Shown in pieces: positions 38,108-45,700 of a stretch of 64,000 bases of DNA (position 1 is the stretch's first letter; every line of letters begins with the position of its first letter). The position numbers and the translations under genes are program-made. The DNA is from a virus. The notes under the pieces were generated by a model that made no database searches, was not told the DNA's origin, and saw nothing but the letters and a program-made list of their open reading frames with translations. The stretch lies in the IMG/VR virus record IMGVR_UViG_3300026097_000805, positions 1 through 64,000 of that record. One strand, written 5' to 3'.

Positions 38108-38649
38108 TAGAAATCTATGACAACTTTTTGGATGAAAAAGTCTTTAAACAAGTTCAACAAGAAGTTCTTGGTTTGAGCTATGAGCCTATACAACACGGCG
38201 ACGATGTAGCATATAAACTAGACAGCGGTACAATTTATAAAACCAAACACAAACAGTGGTCAGATAACCCAACAGCACTACAGGTGTTTTTTGATGCTAT
38301 GGCACAACAAGATTTTCTTCCATCTGATGTATTTTCTATTATGGTTCATGTTTACGAACCAGGAGCAGAAATCAGTTGGCACAGAGATTATGCCTCACTT
38401 GCTTCATATTCTTTTTATATACACGACGAATGGCGCAGTGAGTGGGGAGGACAGTTAATGGTCACAGATTCTTCAGACCGCCACGGAAATAACGGCAATG
38501 TTTTTGACCACAGGCAAGATGTTATGACACCCGGTGTAGGACAATACTATGAACCTATTCCTAATAGACTTGTGATTATAAAAGACTGTCTACACAAAGT
38601 AAACCGTTGTAATCACAGACGCACTAGCCTTACAGGATTTTTCAAATAA
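38104..38649 (+). CDS. 2-oxoglutarate/Fe(II) oxygenase (P4H-like)
   Basis: A 181-residue protein with a clear prolyl-4-hydroxylase-type core: WHRD (H93, D95), WGGQLMV, H164 in CLHKVN, and R173 in RTSLTGFF as the 2-oxoglutarate ligand. It is the most confident oxygenase call in the island. It overlaps the neighbours on both sides by 4 bases and 1 base. The hydroxylated substrate is unknown. Confidence 0.75.
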   Translation: MIEIYDNFLDEKVFKQVQQEVLGLSYEPIQHGDDVAYKLDSGTIYKTKHKQWSDNPTALQVFFDAMAQQDFLPSDVFSIMVHVYEPGAEISWHRDYASLASYSFYIHDEWRSEWGGQLMVTDSSDRHGNNGNVFDHRQDVMTPGVGQYYEPIPNRLVIIKDCLHKVNRCNHRRTSLTGFFK

Positions 38650-39689
38650 TGGCTTACTGCATGGCACCTTTCAGAAATGTCTACATCAACAACGGCAAAG
38701 CACGGCCCTGCTGTTGGTATGAACGCAGAGAACTCACTAACAAAGTAGACAATCTTATTGAAGTTGTTGATGTATTCAACAGCAATGAATTTGATGCGAT
38801 AAGAAACAACCCCAGCAATAAACCCAGCGGATGTTGGAAGTGTCAGATGCATGAAGACAATGGCGGCGTTAGTCATAGGATGCTATGGAATAAGCGCGAA
38901 AAGGATAACGGAGATGTCAAGCTGACTGATTTAGATATCTACATGGGCAATCTTTGTAATCTTGCTTGTGTGACCTGTAGCAGTCACAACAGTTCTAAAT
39001 GGATCGCTGAAGAAAAACAAATTTATGGATCCAGCTTCAAAGACAAGCAAGACGACATAGACATCAATCTCAACTGGGAGTTGGTAAAGGATTTAAAACG
39101 AATCAAACTAGCTGGAGGGGAAGTCACACTCATGCCCCATCACGAACCATTTTTACAACAGTTGATTGACTTTGATGTGGCAAAAAATATCACCCTAGTT
39201 TATATTGTCAACAGCACACAAGATCCTAGAAAGTTTGAAAATTTGTGGAGCAAATTTAAAAACATAGAATTTATAGTAAGCCTAGACGGTGTTGGCGAGC
39301 TCAGTGACTATATTAGATATCACAGTGATTGGAATACCGTAAGCACAAATATTATTCGCGCCACAGAAATGGGCATTCAAATCAGTGCCAACAGTGTGGT
39401 TAACATTTTGAATGTATACCATTTGCCCGAAATACTGGAGTGGTGGAAACACAAAGGCAGTGTGCTATGGCGCATTTTAGATTATCCGCAACCATTGAGC
39501 ATTGTCAATCTCAAGCCCGAACACAAGGATCTTGTGGCAGAGAGATTGAAAGACTATGATGAGCTTGCGCATGTGATAGAACACATGTACAAAGAACAAG
39601 GCGACTGGAATAGCTTTGTAGATTGGATCACTCCTATAGATAACAACAGAAAGTATAACTGGCAACAGTTTAATCCACAATATGTCTGA
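38649..39689 (+). CDS. Radical-SAM protein, class A, short form
   Basis: A 346-residue radical-SAM enzyme. N-terminal domain: C4, CC at 21-22, C62-x2-C65. Core: CNLACVTC at residues 103-110, AGGEV and VSLDGVGELSDYIRYH. It is the last radical-SAM gene of the array on the + strand. It overlaps the following oxygenase-like gene by 8 bases. Confidence 0.84.
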   Translation: MAYCMAPFRNVYINNGKARPCCWYERRELTNKVDNLIEVVDVFNSNEFDAIRNNPSNKPSGCWKCQMHEDNGGVSHRMLWNKREKDNGDVKLTDLDIYMGNLCNLACVTCSSHNSSKWIAEEKQIYGSSFKDKQDDIDINLNWELVKDLKRIKLAGGEVTLMPHHEPFLQQLIDFDVAKNITLVYIVNSTQDPRKFENLWSKFKNIEFIVSLDGVGELSDYIRYHSDWNTVSTNIIRATEMGIQISANSVVNILNVYHLPEILEWWKHKGSVLWRILDYPQPLSIVNLKPEHKDLVAERLKDYDELAHVIEHMYKEQGDWNSFVDWITPIDNNRKYNWQQFNPQYV

Positions 39690-40344
39690 ACCACAAGTAA
39701 TAGATTTATTCGACAGCGAAGAGATTACCTATCTAGCAGAAGTTAGGCACAAGTATCCGCTGAAAGAAAAAATGAGCGGGACTCGCAACTGGCAATGGAA
39801 ATCGCATGACGAAGTCTGTCATTTCCTATTAGAAAAACTTGATCCATACATAGGCAAGTGCTTTAGACATGGTGGGAACTATTTTGAAACACCCAATCCC
39901 TTTCATCCGCACACAGACACTACCAAACAATCAGAGTTTCCAAATAGCCAACCATATAAGAATGTTGTAATACCTCTAACAGAAAACCCAAATATATACA
40001 CAGTGATTTTTGAACAAAGATGGACAGGACCAGCCAGTCATTTTTGGCAGGGCAGTCTGTTCGGATATCTTCCAGATCCGCTGTACAATGAAAGGAAAAC
40101 AGATCTAATTGGTGTAGAAAATGTATGCGATGAACCTTTTCCTGTAGAAGATTATATGAAGTATCTTACTCACCTACCATATGAAAGTTTACAAGGGTTC
40201 AGCATACTGGGAGCATACCCTTGGAAAATAGGGCAAGCATTGATATTTGATTGCCAAAACATACATTGCGGAAGCAACTTTAGACACCACGGAATAAACA
40301 ATAAACTAGGACTTAGTCTTTTTACTAGCAGATATGTGGAATAA
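39682..40344 (+). CDS. 2-oxoglutarate/Fe(II) oxygenase-like protein
   Basis: A 220-residue protein with PFHPHTDT (H77, D79) and FDCQNIHCGSNF (H195), the triad order of 2OG/Fe(II) oxygenases. Between them is an unusually long insert with aromatic residues. It is not closely similar to the other oxygenase-like proteins of the island. It overlaps its neighbours, so it is part of the same operon. Confidence 0.6.
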   Translation: MSEPQVIDLFDSEEITYLAEVRHKYPLKEKMSGTRNWQWKSHDEVCHFLLEKLDPYIGKCFRHGGNYFETPNPFHPHTDTTKQSEFPNSQPYKNVVIPLTENPNIYTVIFEQRWTGPASHFWQGSLFGYLPDPLYNERKTDLIGVENVCDEPFPVEDYMKYLTHLPYESLQGFSILGAYPWKIGQALIFDCQNIHCGSNFRHHGINNKLGLSLFTSRYVE

Positions 40345-40861
40345 ATTTCAAACAACACACCCAGGTGTAGGCACACTAGTAGATGTCTACATCGACGAGG
40401 ATCAGCAATACATCAAACGAATATTTGATGCTGACTCAATTACCTGCGACGGTAAGCCCAATCGTTTTAACCAATCTCAGGTTAAAGAATTTTTTGAATG
40501 GGAGTGCTATTGGCTAAACATGTTTAAACACAGTGAATGGGTGCCAGAGTTAATTGAAATAGGCGAAAACTATACCATTCAAAAATATTATAGATCATGT
40601 GTGTTAGATGACCTACATGTAAATATGCCAGACATCACAGATCAAATTGTAGAAATGTACAAGTTCTTTAAAACACAAAAAGTATTTAAACGCAACGGCA
40701 GTTTAAGCAATCTTACCCTTAACGGAGATAAGTTGATTGCGTTTGATTTTAAATGGGCAAGGCCCCGACCAGTGGGTATTAACATGGAACTTAAAAGTTA
40801 TTCACAATGGCTCAACAAGGCTGATCCCACTGTTGAACAGAAATTGTTGGATCTACTATGA
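40334..40861 (+). CDS. Kinase/aminoglycoside-phosphotransferase-like protein
   Basis: A 175-residue protein. The segment GSLSNLTLNGDKLIAFDFKWA (about residues 132-152) resembles the catalytic-to-metal-binding stretch of APH-type and lipopolysaccharide kinases, where the usual HGD...N...IDF pattern sits. Here the catalytic aspartate position is altered, so it could be an inactive or divergent kinase. It overlaps both the upstream oxygenase-like and downstream aminotransferase-like genes. Confidence 0.4.
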   Translation: MWNKFQTTHPGVGTLVDVYIDEDQQYIKRIFDADSITCDGKPNRFNQSQVKEFFEWECYWLNMFKHSEWVPELIEIGENYTIQKYYRSCVLDDLHVNMPDITDQIVEMYKFFKTQKVFKRNGSLSNLTLNGDKLIAFDFKWARPRPVGINMELKSYSQWLNKADPTVEQKLLDLL

Positions 40862-41697
40862 TAACATACAGAGCAATAGCAGTAAATGATCCAGAAGTCA
40901 AACTAACTATAGAGTCTGTTGATCTACACAATTTCATATATAGTAAGCCGGATCTAGGCGCATTTGTAGAACAATATAGATCATGGTTAGATGAACCGCT
41001 CAATGACTGGCAGGCTTTTGTCACAGACGGAGTCACAGGTGCTTATGATAACTTTGAAAGAGAATATCCCCATCTTCAAACAGTGACATTCAAAGGCGAG
41101 TATCCATATCATCGCAGTTTAGGTGCTGAATGCGTTAACCTAGAACAACTACAAAAAGGCATGAAGTTGGTCATAAGCGATCCATGGGCGGCCACAGGAT
41201 CAAGGCATGAACAGCTCGCAGATATATATCGTGTGTGTAATCAAAAACAAATACCTGTTTTCCTAGATAGGGCATTTTATGGAGCAGCTACCACTGAATT
41301 GTACATAGACGAATGTGTCACGCACATTGCCTACAGTTTCAGCAAAGCATTTTACACAGGGCGTGTAAAAACAGGCATATGCTTTACCAAACAACACACA
41401 GTATCTCCTATGCGGGTATTGAATGAATATGCTTATGTAAACAGTGTTGGGCTAGGACTTCACAAGGTGTTAATGGAAAAGTTTCACAAGTTTTACATAC
41501 ACAATACCTATCGAGATGCGCAATTGGATTATTGTAAAAAGTTGGATATTACGGCCAGTGACACTGTGTTTCTAGGATATACATTTGATGGCAAATACAA
41601 AGGCTTCAATAGAGAAGGCACAGCCAACAGAATATGTTTCAGTAATATATTCAACACAGATATAGATATAACAGCAGTGCCTTGGGAAACAAAATGA
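40858..41697 (+). CDS. PLP-dependent aminotransferase-like protein
   Basis: A 279-residue protein resembling a minimal fold-type I aminotransferase. FLDRAFYG (D137) fits the pyridine-nitrogen aspartate and SFSKAF (K163) the Schiff-base lysine. The usual C-terminal domain is shortened. It would move an amino group to a keto-sugar or keto acid. The GNAT gene behind it overlaps by ATGA, and amination followed by acetylation is a familiar order in amino-sugar pathways. Confidence 0.6.
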   Translation: MITYRAIAVNDPEVKLTIESVDLHNFIYSKPDLGAFVEQYRSWLDEPLNDWQAFVTDGVTGAYDNFEREYPHLQTVTFKGEYPYHRSLGAECVNLEQLQKGMKLVISDPWAATGSRHEQLADIYRVCNQKQIPVFLDRAFYGAATTELYIDECVTHIAYSFSKAFYTGRVKTGICFTKQHTVSPMRVLNEYAYVNSVGLGLHKVLMEKFHKFYIHNTYRDAQLDYCKKLDITASDTVFLGYTFDGKYKGFNREGTANRICFSNIFNTDIDITAVPWETK

Positions 41698-42125
41698 TAG
41701 TCAGACAGATTGAGTTCGAAACACTTAAAAATTATTGGATCGAAGTAGATCATTTTAAAGATCCTAACAAGCGCATTGTGGAAGTTATAAGGCGTCTAGG
41801 ACCGCATACAACGACCTACAGCGACCCTCGACGCATAGCCTATGGGCTTTATGACGATCACAAACTCATAGGTGCTACACAGCTAGTACAGTGGAGTGCT
41901 ACACATATACGATATAGAACATTAAATATTAGAAAAGAATATAGAGGACAAGGACTAGGTTGGAAACTTTTACAATCAGCATATGAACAGGATTGGCTAG
42001 GCAAAGGAAATTTGTTTGGATGGATAAGAGACACACATTATGATTGGGCTCTAGCACATGGATTTACAGATTTAGATGCGGAGTGGACAGAAGATCATAT
42101 TGCTATGGAAAGGAAGATGACGTGA
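41694..42125 (+). CDS. GNAT-family N-acetyltransferase
   Basis: A 143-residue GNAT protein. The acetyl-CoA loop is RGQGLG (residues 84-89) in RKEYRGQGLGWKLL, followed by helix and GFTDL near the C-terminus. I take the ATG at 41694, which forms ATGA with the previous stop, over an in-frame ATG 12 bases earlier. It probably acetylates the amine made by the neighbouring aminotransferase-like protein; that link is inferred from context. Confidence 0.75.
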   Translation: MIVRQIEFETLKNYWIEVDHFKDPNKRIVEVIRRLGPHTTTYSDPRRIAYGLYDDHKLIGATQLVQWSATHIRYRTLNIRKEYRGQGLGWKLLQSAYEQDWLGKGNLFGWIRDTHYDWALAHGFTDLDAEWTEDHIAMERKMT

Positions 42126-42685
42126 ATGTAGAACCTTTAGAATATAATTTTGACATACAACAATTAAAAGATGAATGTGAAAATTTAATCAGCACTGTTG
42201 GATTACACAAACATCATAATCAAATCAGTCTCAAACACACCGCTGATGAACTATTAGATAATCCATGGTACCAAGGCTGCGGCAGTTTAAAATATAAATT
42301 TGGCGAGGACTTTATAGACCAAAATGGTAATCTCAAAGAATCTGAAGCCAAACTAGAACAGAGTGATTTTACTAGATTAAATAAAGTACTCACAGGTACA
42401 TATCTAGAAGAAGTACATGATACGGTTGCTCAAGAATACAAGTTTGGACGAATGAGACTAATGGCAATGCCGCATAAAAAATGCATGAGCATACACACTG
42501 ATACAAGCAAGCGTATACATATACCTATAATAACCAATGAAAACTGTCTAATGATAATAGACAATAAAGTGTATCATATGCCTGCCAACGGCAATGCTTA
42601 TTTAACAGATACAACAAAGCCGCACACTGCTCTTAATGCTAATCACAGTTTTATGCGGCTTCATTTATTATTTGATTTATTTTAG
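42122..42685 (+). CDS. Asp/Asn beta-hydroxylase-like 2OG/Fe(II) protein
   Basis: A 187-residue protein with SIHTDTSKRIHIP (H125, D127), KPHTALN (H168) and R179, matching the aspartyl/asparaginyl beta-hydroxylase-like branch. The GTG at 42122 overlaps the GNAT stop and is preceded by AAAGGAAG, so I prefer it to the ATG within the GNAT gene. It is the last gene of the island, and its stop TAG overlaps the tail-fibre stop on the other strand. Confidence 0.6.
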   Translation: MNVEPLEYNFDIQQLKDECENLISTVGLHKHHNQISLKHTADELLDNPWYQGCGSLKYKFGEDFIDQNGNLKESEAKLEQSDFTRLNKVLTGTYLEEVHDTVAQEYKFGRMRLMAMPHKKCMSIHTDTSKRIHIPIITNENCLMIIDNKVYHMPANGNAYLTDTTKPHTALNANHSFMRLHLLFDLF

Positions 42686-44163
42686 CTAACAGCATAAGCA
42701 GGCACTACATAATCTGTACCGTCTACATTAATTTTAAAATATGTTGAAGGAGTAGCAGGAAGTGCATTTGCTCCTCCAGCTGCACCAACAGTAGATTGTG
42801 TAGGTACATTTAGCTGGACAGTGCCGGTGCCGCTAGTACGTAATTCTAAATTCGCATTTGAAGATGTTGTAGAAATATAGTTATCATCTATAAGTATTTC
42901 TTCTGCTTGGATAGACCCGGTAAATATTGCATTTCCTCGAACATCTAGTTTAGCAGTTGGGGTATATGTACCGAATCCAAAATTACCTTCTTTGAGTGTA
43001 AAGTATTTTGATTCGTCACTGATAAGTGCAGTTTGAGTATCATGAGCCATACGCATATCTGCTGAACGACCACGAATTGTACAATCTGACCTATCTGTTG
43101 TTGAATCTTCGTATCCAAAATTAATTGACCCATAGTAGCCGCTATAAGATGAAAGGTCTCCTGTTAGATCGACTGTGTTGATATTGACCCTAGATCTTGT
43201 TTGTTTACTTTCGATTCTAAGGTCTAAAATATCTCCGTTATCGGGGCGTGTAATTGTGACTCTAGCTGTATCTGAATTTTTTGGAAGTATTTCAAGTATA
43301 TTAAGACTACTATTTGCGGTATCTAATAATAGCGCATCATCCTGGTGATATATAAATCCATTAACATTTCCTCTATATTCTCCTGTTGGAAAATCAAATA
43401 CTTTTACACCACTTTGATCAAATATATTAGCATGTAAAGGGGCATTTAATTTATTATCAACACCGTCTACTAATAACGTGCTGTCGTCACCAAAAACACT
43501 ACCTACTAGTTCTCCCACTACATTACCAGTTAAAGTACCGTTTAACGTATTACTCACTGCGTCAACAAGTAGTGTGCTGTCGTCACCAAACACAGATCCA
43601 AGTACATCGCCTGTATGAATCCCAGATGTGTTTCCTACGACATTTCCTGTAAATGTTCCTGTAAGAGATTCTGCTCTTAAATTACCAGTGCTAGAATCAA
43701 AAACAACAGTGCTATCGTCACCTATTAAATTTGCATTTATAGAAAGTGCATTTATTTGACCGTCGGCTACTATACTGTGAGCATATACATTGCCCCATCT
43801 TCTAGATAGACTTCCTAAGTCGAACGCAGAATCATTAGTAGGTGTAAGATTGGACCCAATTTGACCGCTTACAATAATATTATCTTCTACACCGTCGCCT
43901 AAATTGATATTACCTGTTGCTGTTATAGTTCCATCGATATTAATATTACCAGTGCCTGTAATATTATTGCCATTTAGATCTAAGTTGCCGCCTAGTTGCG
44001 GTGATGTATCGTCGACAAGGTCGCCACTAATTAATGTACCACCTGCTGTAGTACCATCGCCGATATAAACTTCTTTAGTATCGGTAACATATAATAATTC
44101 GCCTTCTATAGGCGTTATACTTGATCTATCTGCTTCTAAACCACGTCTAATTTGTAGGGCCAT
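42682..44163 (-). CDS. Tail fibre / virion structural protein
   Basis: A 493-residue virion protein. The N-terminus MALQIRRGLEADR...GELLYVTDTK...IGDGTTAGG is the short domain found at the head-proximal end of many phage fibres. Gly/Asn/Thr-rich repeats follow, with GDDST at residues 148, 193 and 224 inside longer repeated segments (GSVFGDDSTLLVD). TPTAKLDVRGNA near the end is also typical of fibres. CCAGGAG precedes the ATG. It probably contacts the host or carries the receptor-binding tip. Confidence 0.8.
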   Translation of the reverse strand: MALQIRRGLEADRSSITPIEGELLYVTDTKEVYIGDGTTAGGTLISGDLVDDTSPQLGGNLDLNGNNITGTGNINIDGTITATGNINLGDGVEDNIIVSGQIGSNLTPTNDSAFDLGSLSRRWGNVYAHSIVADGQINALSINANLIGDDSTVVFDSSTGNLRAESLTGTFTGNVVGNTSGIHTGDVLGSVFGDDSTLLVDAVSNTLNGTLTGNVVGELVGSVFGDDSTLLVDGVDNKLNAPLHANIFDQSGVKVFDFPTGEYRGNVNGFIYHQDDALLLDTANSSLNILEILPKNSDTARVTITRPDNGDILDLRIESKQTRSRVNINTVDLTGDLSSYSGYYGSINFGYEDSTTDRSDCTIRGRSADMRMAHDTQTALISDESKYFTLKEGNFGFGTYTPTAKLDVRGNAIFTGSIQAEEILIDDNYISTTSSNANLELRTSGTGTVQLNVPTQSTVGAAGGANALPATPSTYFKINVDGTDYVVPAYAVS

Positions 44164-44195
44164 TTATGAACTCCTGGTAAAATATTCTACAACAG

Positions 44196-44203
44196 TATTT
44201 ATG
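44196..44203 (-). promoter_or_regulatory. Late-type promoter variant CATAAATA
   Basis: On the - strand CATAAATA, one base from the TATAAATA consensus, lies 32 bases before the ATG of the tail-fibre gene, with CCAGGAG between them. A late promoter here fits a structural gene. Confidence 0.5.
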
Positions 44204-44218
44204 CCTTTTGCTACAAAA

Positions 44219-44530
44219 TCATTTGCGTTTTTTCATAAAGATATGCGTTCTGCTTTTGATATCTTGCTTTACCTTTTCAGTGTCCAATCGAAAATCTATA
44301 TTTACAATTACATCTTCATAAACTTCCAACAAGTCCTCTATAGCAGATTCTATATCTACTTCAGGTTTTTCTCTAGAAGATTTTACATCTACATCCCAAA
44401 CCTTGCCATCTTCAAATTCTATACGAACAGAATCTAAATACTCAATAGGTATAACATCAATATTAATTTCATCGAATACCTCCGGCCAGTGATCTATTAC
44501 ATCTGGTGGCAGTTTTTTATTTTTAGGCAC
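44219..44530 (-). CDS. Small conserved phage protein
   Basis: A 103-residue acidic/basic protein. It has no motif that I can name; the sequence alternates helix-like charged stretches (DVDVKSSREKPEVDIESAIEDLL) and ends in a basic tail. It sits between the tail-fibre gene and a conserved virion-region gene and overlaps the latter by 8 bases, which suggests a structural or assembly role. Confidence 0.6.
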   Translation of the reverse strand: MPKNKKLPPDVIDHWPEVFDEINIDVIPIEYLDSVRIEFEDGKVWDVDVKSSREKPEVDIESAIEDLLEVYEDVIVNIDFRLDTEKVKQDIKSRTHIFMKKRK

Positions 44531-45143
44531 TCTCTGTTTTCTTTGTTGTTTTTTTCTTGGTCGGGCTAAGAGTTTCGGCTTCTTCTCTTAGTCTTTTTGC
44601 TTCCTTAAACATAGCATCTGCTTGTGAACGATATTGAGCCGCAAGTGCTTCGTCGGTAATAACTCCATCGGCACTAGCTTCGGTAGGTGATTTAGTGTAG
44701 TCAGCAACCGGATCGGCTGTAGGTTCTTCTACAGGCGCTTTTACTGTTTGTCCATCTGGACCTTTGATTGCTAACTCGTCAACAGTAAGACCTCGCTGTT
44801 CTGCAATTAAGTTATTCAACTCAGATAACATAACCTTTGTTTTGTTGTCAGGAGTCATCTCAATTGTATTAGTTGGAAACTTTCTAAGCTTGCCTGTTGT
44901 ATGGAATCCTGCTAGCATATTTCTACCATCAGGAAGTGTAGCTCTTGCCATTGCTTCACCAAACTCATATGCTTCTTGACCTGCCGCTGATTCTACAGCT
45001 TTAATCAAAGCATCGTGTTCTCCTGCATCTAGATTTTCTGTTTGTACAACTAAGCAGTGCTCTGGCTCACCAGGTACTACTCTATATGCTACAATTACTT
45101 TTCTTTGATTAGCCGCAATGCGGCCTACATGTTTTAGTGCCAT
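44523..45143 (-). CDS. Conserved marine T4-like phage protein, virion region
   Basis: A 206-residue protein beginning MALKHVGRIAANQRKVIVAYRVVPG and containing QEAYEFGEAMARATLPDGRNML. I recognise this N-terminal block as common among marine T4-like phages, where it is annotated as hypothetical. The C-terminal third is Ala/Glu/Lys-rich and probably a flexible or coiled region. GGAG precedes the ATG. Likely a virion-associated protein. Confidence 0.65.
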   Translation of the reverse strand: MALKHVGRIAANQRKVIVAYRVVPGEPEHCLVVQTENLDAGEHDALIKAVESAAGQEAYEFGEAMARATLPDGRNMLAGFHTTGKLRKFPTNTIEMTPDNKTKVMLSELNNLIAEQRGLTVDELAIKGPDGQTVKAPVEEPTADPVADYTKSPTEASADGVITDEALAAQYRSQADAMFKEAKRLREEAETLSPTKKKTTKKTESA

Positions 45144-45146
45144 TTT

Positions 45147-45383
45147 TTATTCTCCTTGTGCTTGTCCTTGTTGAGATGCAACAGCGTTTAGGAATAGTTC
45201 TAGCTTGTTATAAGTTGTTCCTATCACAGCCATTTCGTTTGGCTTAAACGCACCTCTGCTACTTGCAACATCAATAATTTGCTTAATAGCACTAAGATCT
45301 GTCACAGTAAGTTCAGGTGCTTGCTCGGTTTGAGATGCAGACTGTTCAACTGATTGTGTCTCAACTGCTTGTTCTTCACTCAT
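45147..45383 (-). CDS. Small conserved phage protein
   Basis: A 78-residue protein with a low-complexity Gln/Glu/Ser N-terminus and a conserved-looking core LTVTDLSAIKQIIDVASSRGAFKPNEM, followed by a short helical end. AAAAAGGAG lies before the ATG. It is three bases from the next gene. I associate the core with marine T4-like phages; function unknown. Confidence 0.6.
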   Translation of the reverse strand: MSEEQAVETQSVEQSASQTEQAPELTVTDLSAIKQIIDVASSRGAFKPNEMAVIGTTYNKLELFLNAVASQQGQAQGE

Positions 45384-45415
45384 TTATTATACTCCTTTTT
45401 AAGTGTCATGTGTAT

Positions 45416-45700
45416 TTAATTGTATTTTAAGTGTGGACATGCCAAAGTGAAATAAGAACATTCTTTTGGCTCTTCAAATCCAACCTTCATTACTGTATCT
45501 ATATTACCGTCATTTGACAAGTGTACAGCTTTGCCTAAATAATACCTACCCTTTAAATTCTCAGTAATCCATTTAACTAGGCTTTGCTCTAAATTATATG
45601 TAATAGGTATGTGAATATATTCAAAATGAGAGCAAGGCACCTCTTGGCGCCTTATCTCAAAAAAGTTTAAAGGGTTTGGGTCTTTATGTCTCTGCATCAC
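45416..45700 (-). CDS. Hypothetical protein
   Basis: A 94-residue protein with no recognised domain. It contains three cysteines, CSHFEYIHIP near the start and CSYFTLACPH at the end, but no obvious metal site. The ATG overlaps the stop of the VWA-domain gene by 4 bases, so it is probably co-translated with it. Confidence 0.55.
   Translation of the reverse strand: MMQRHKDPNPLNFFEIRRQEVPCSHFEYIHIPITYNLEQSLVKWITENLKGRYYLGKAVHLSNDGNIDTVMKVGFEEPKECSYFTLACPHLKYN

Noticed and set aside
3456-42685. RiPP precursor peptide for the radical-SAM enzymes
   Set aside because: I looked for short frames with leader-like sequence and Cys- or repeat-rich cores between the radical-SAM genes. Junctions are overlaps without room; only the scar ORF exists, and it is a gene fragment.
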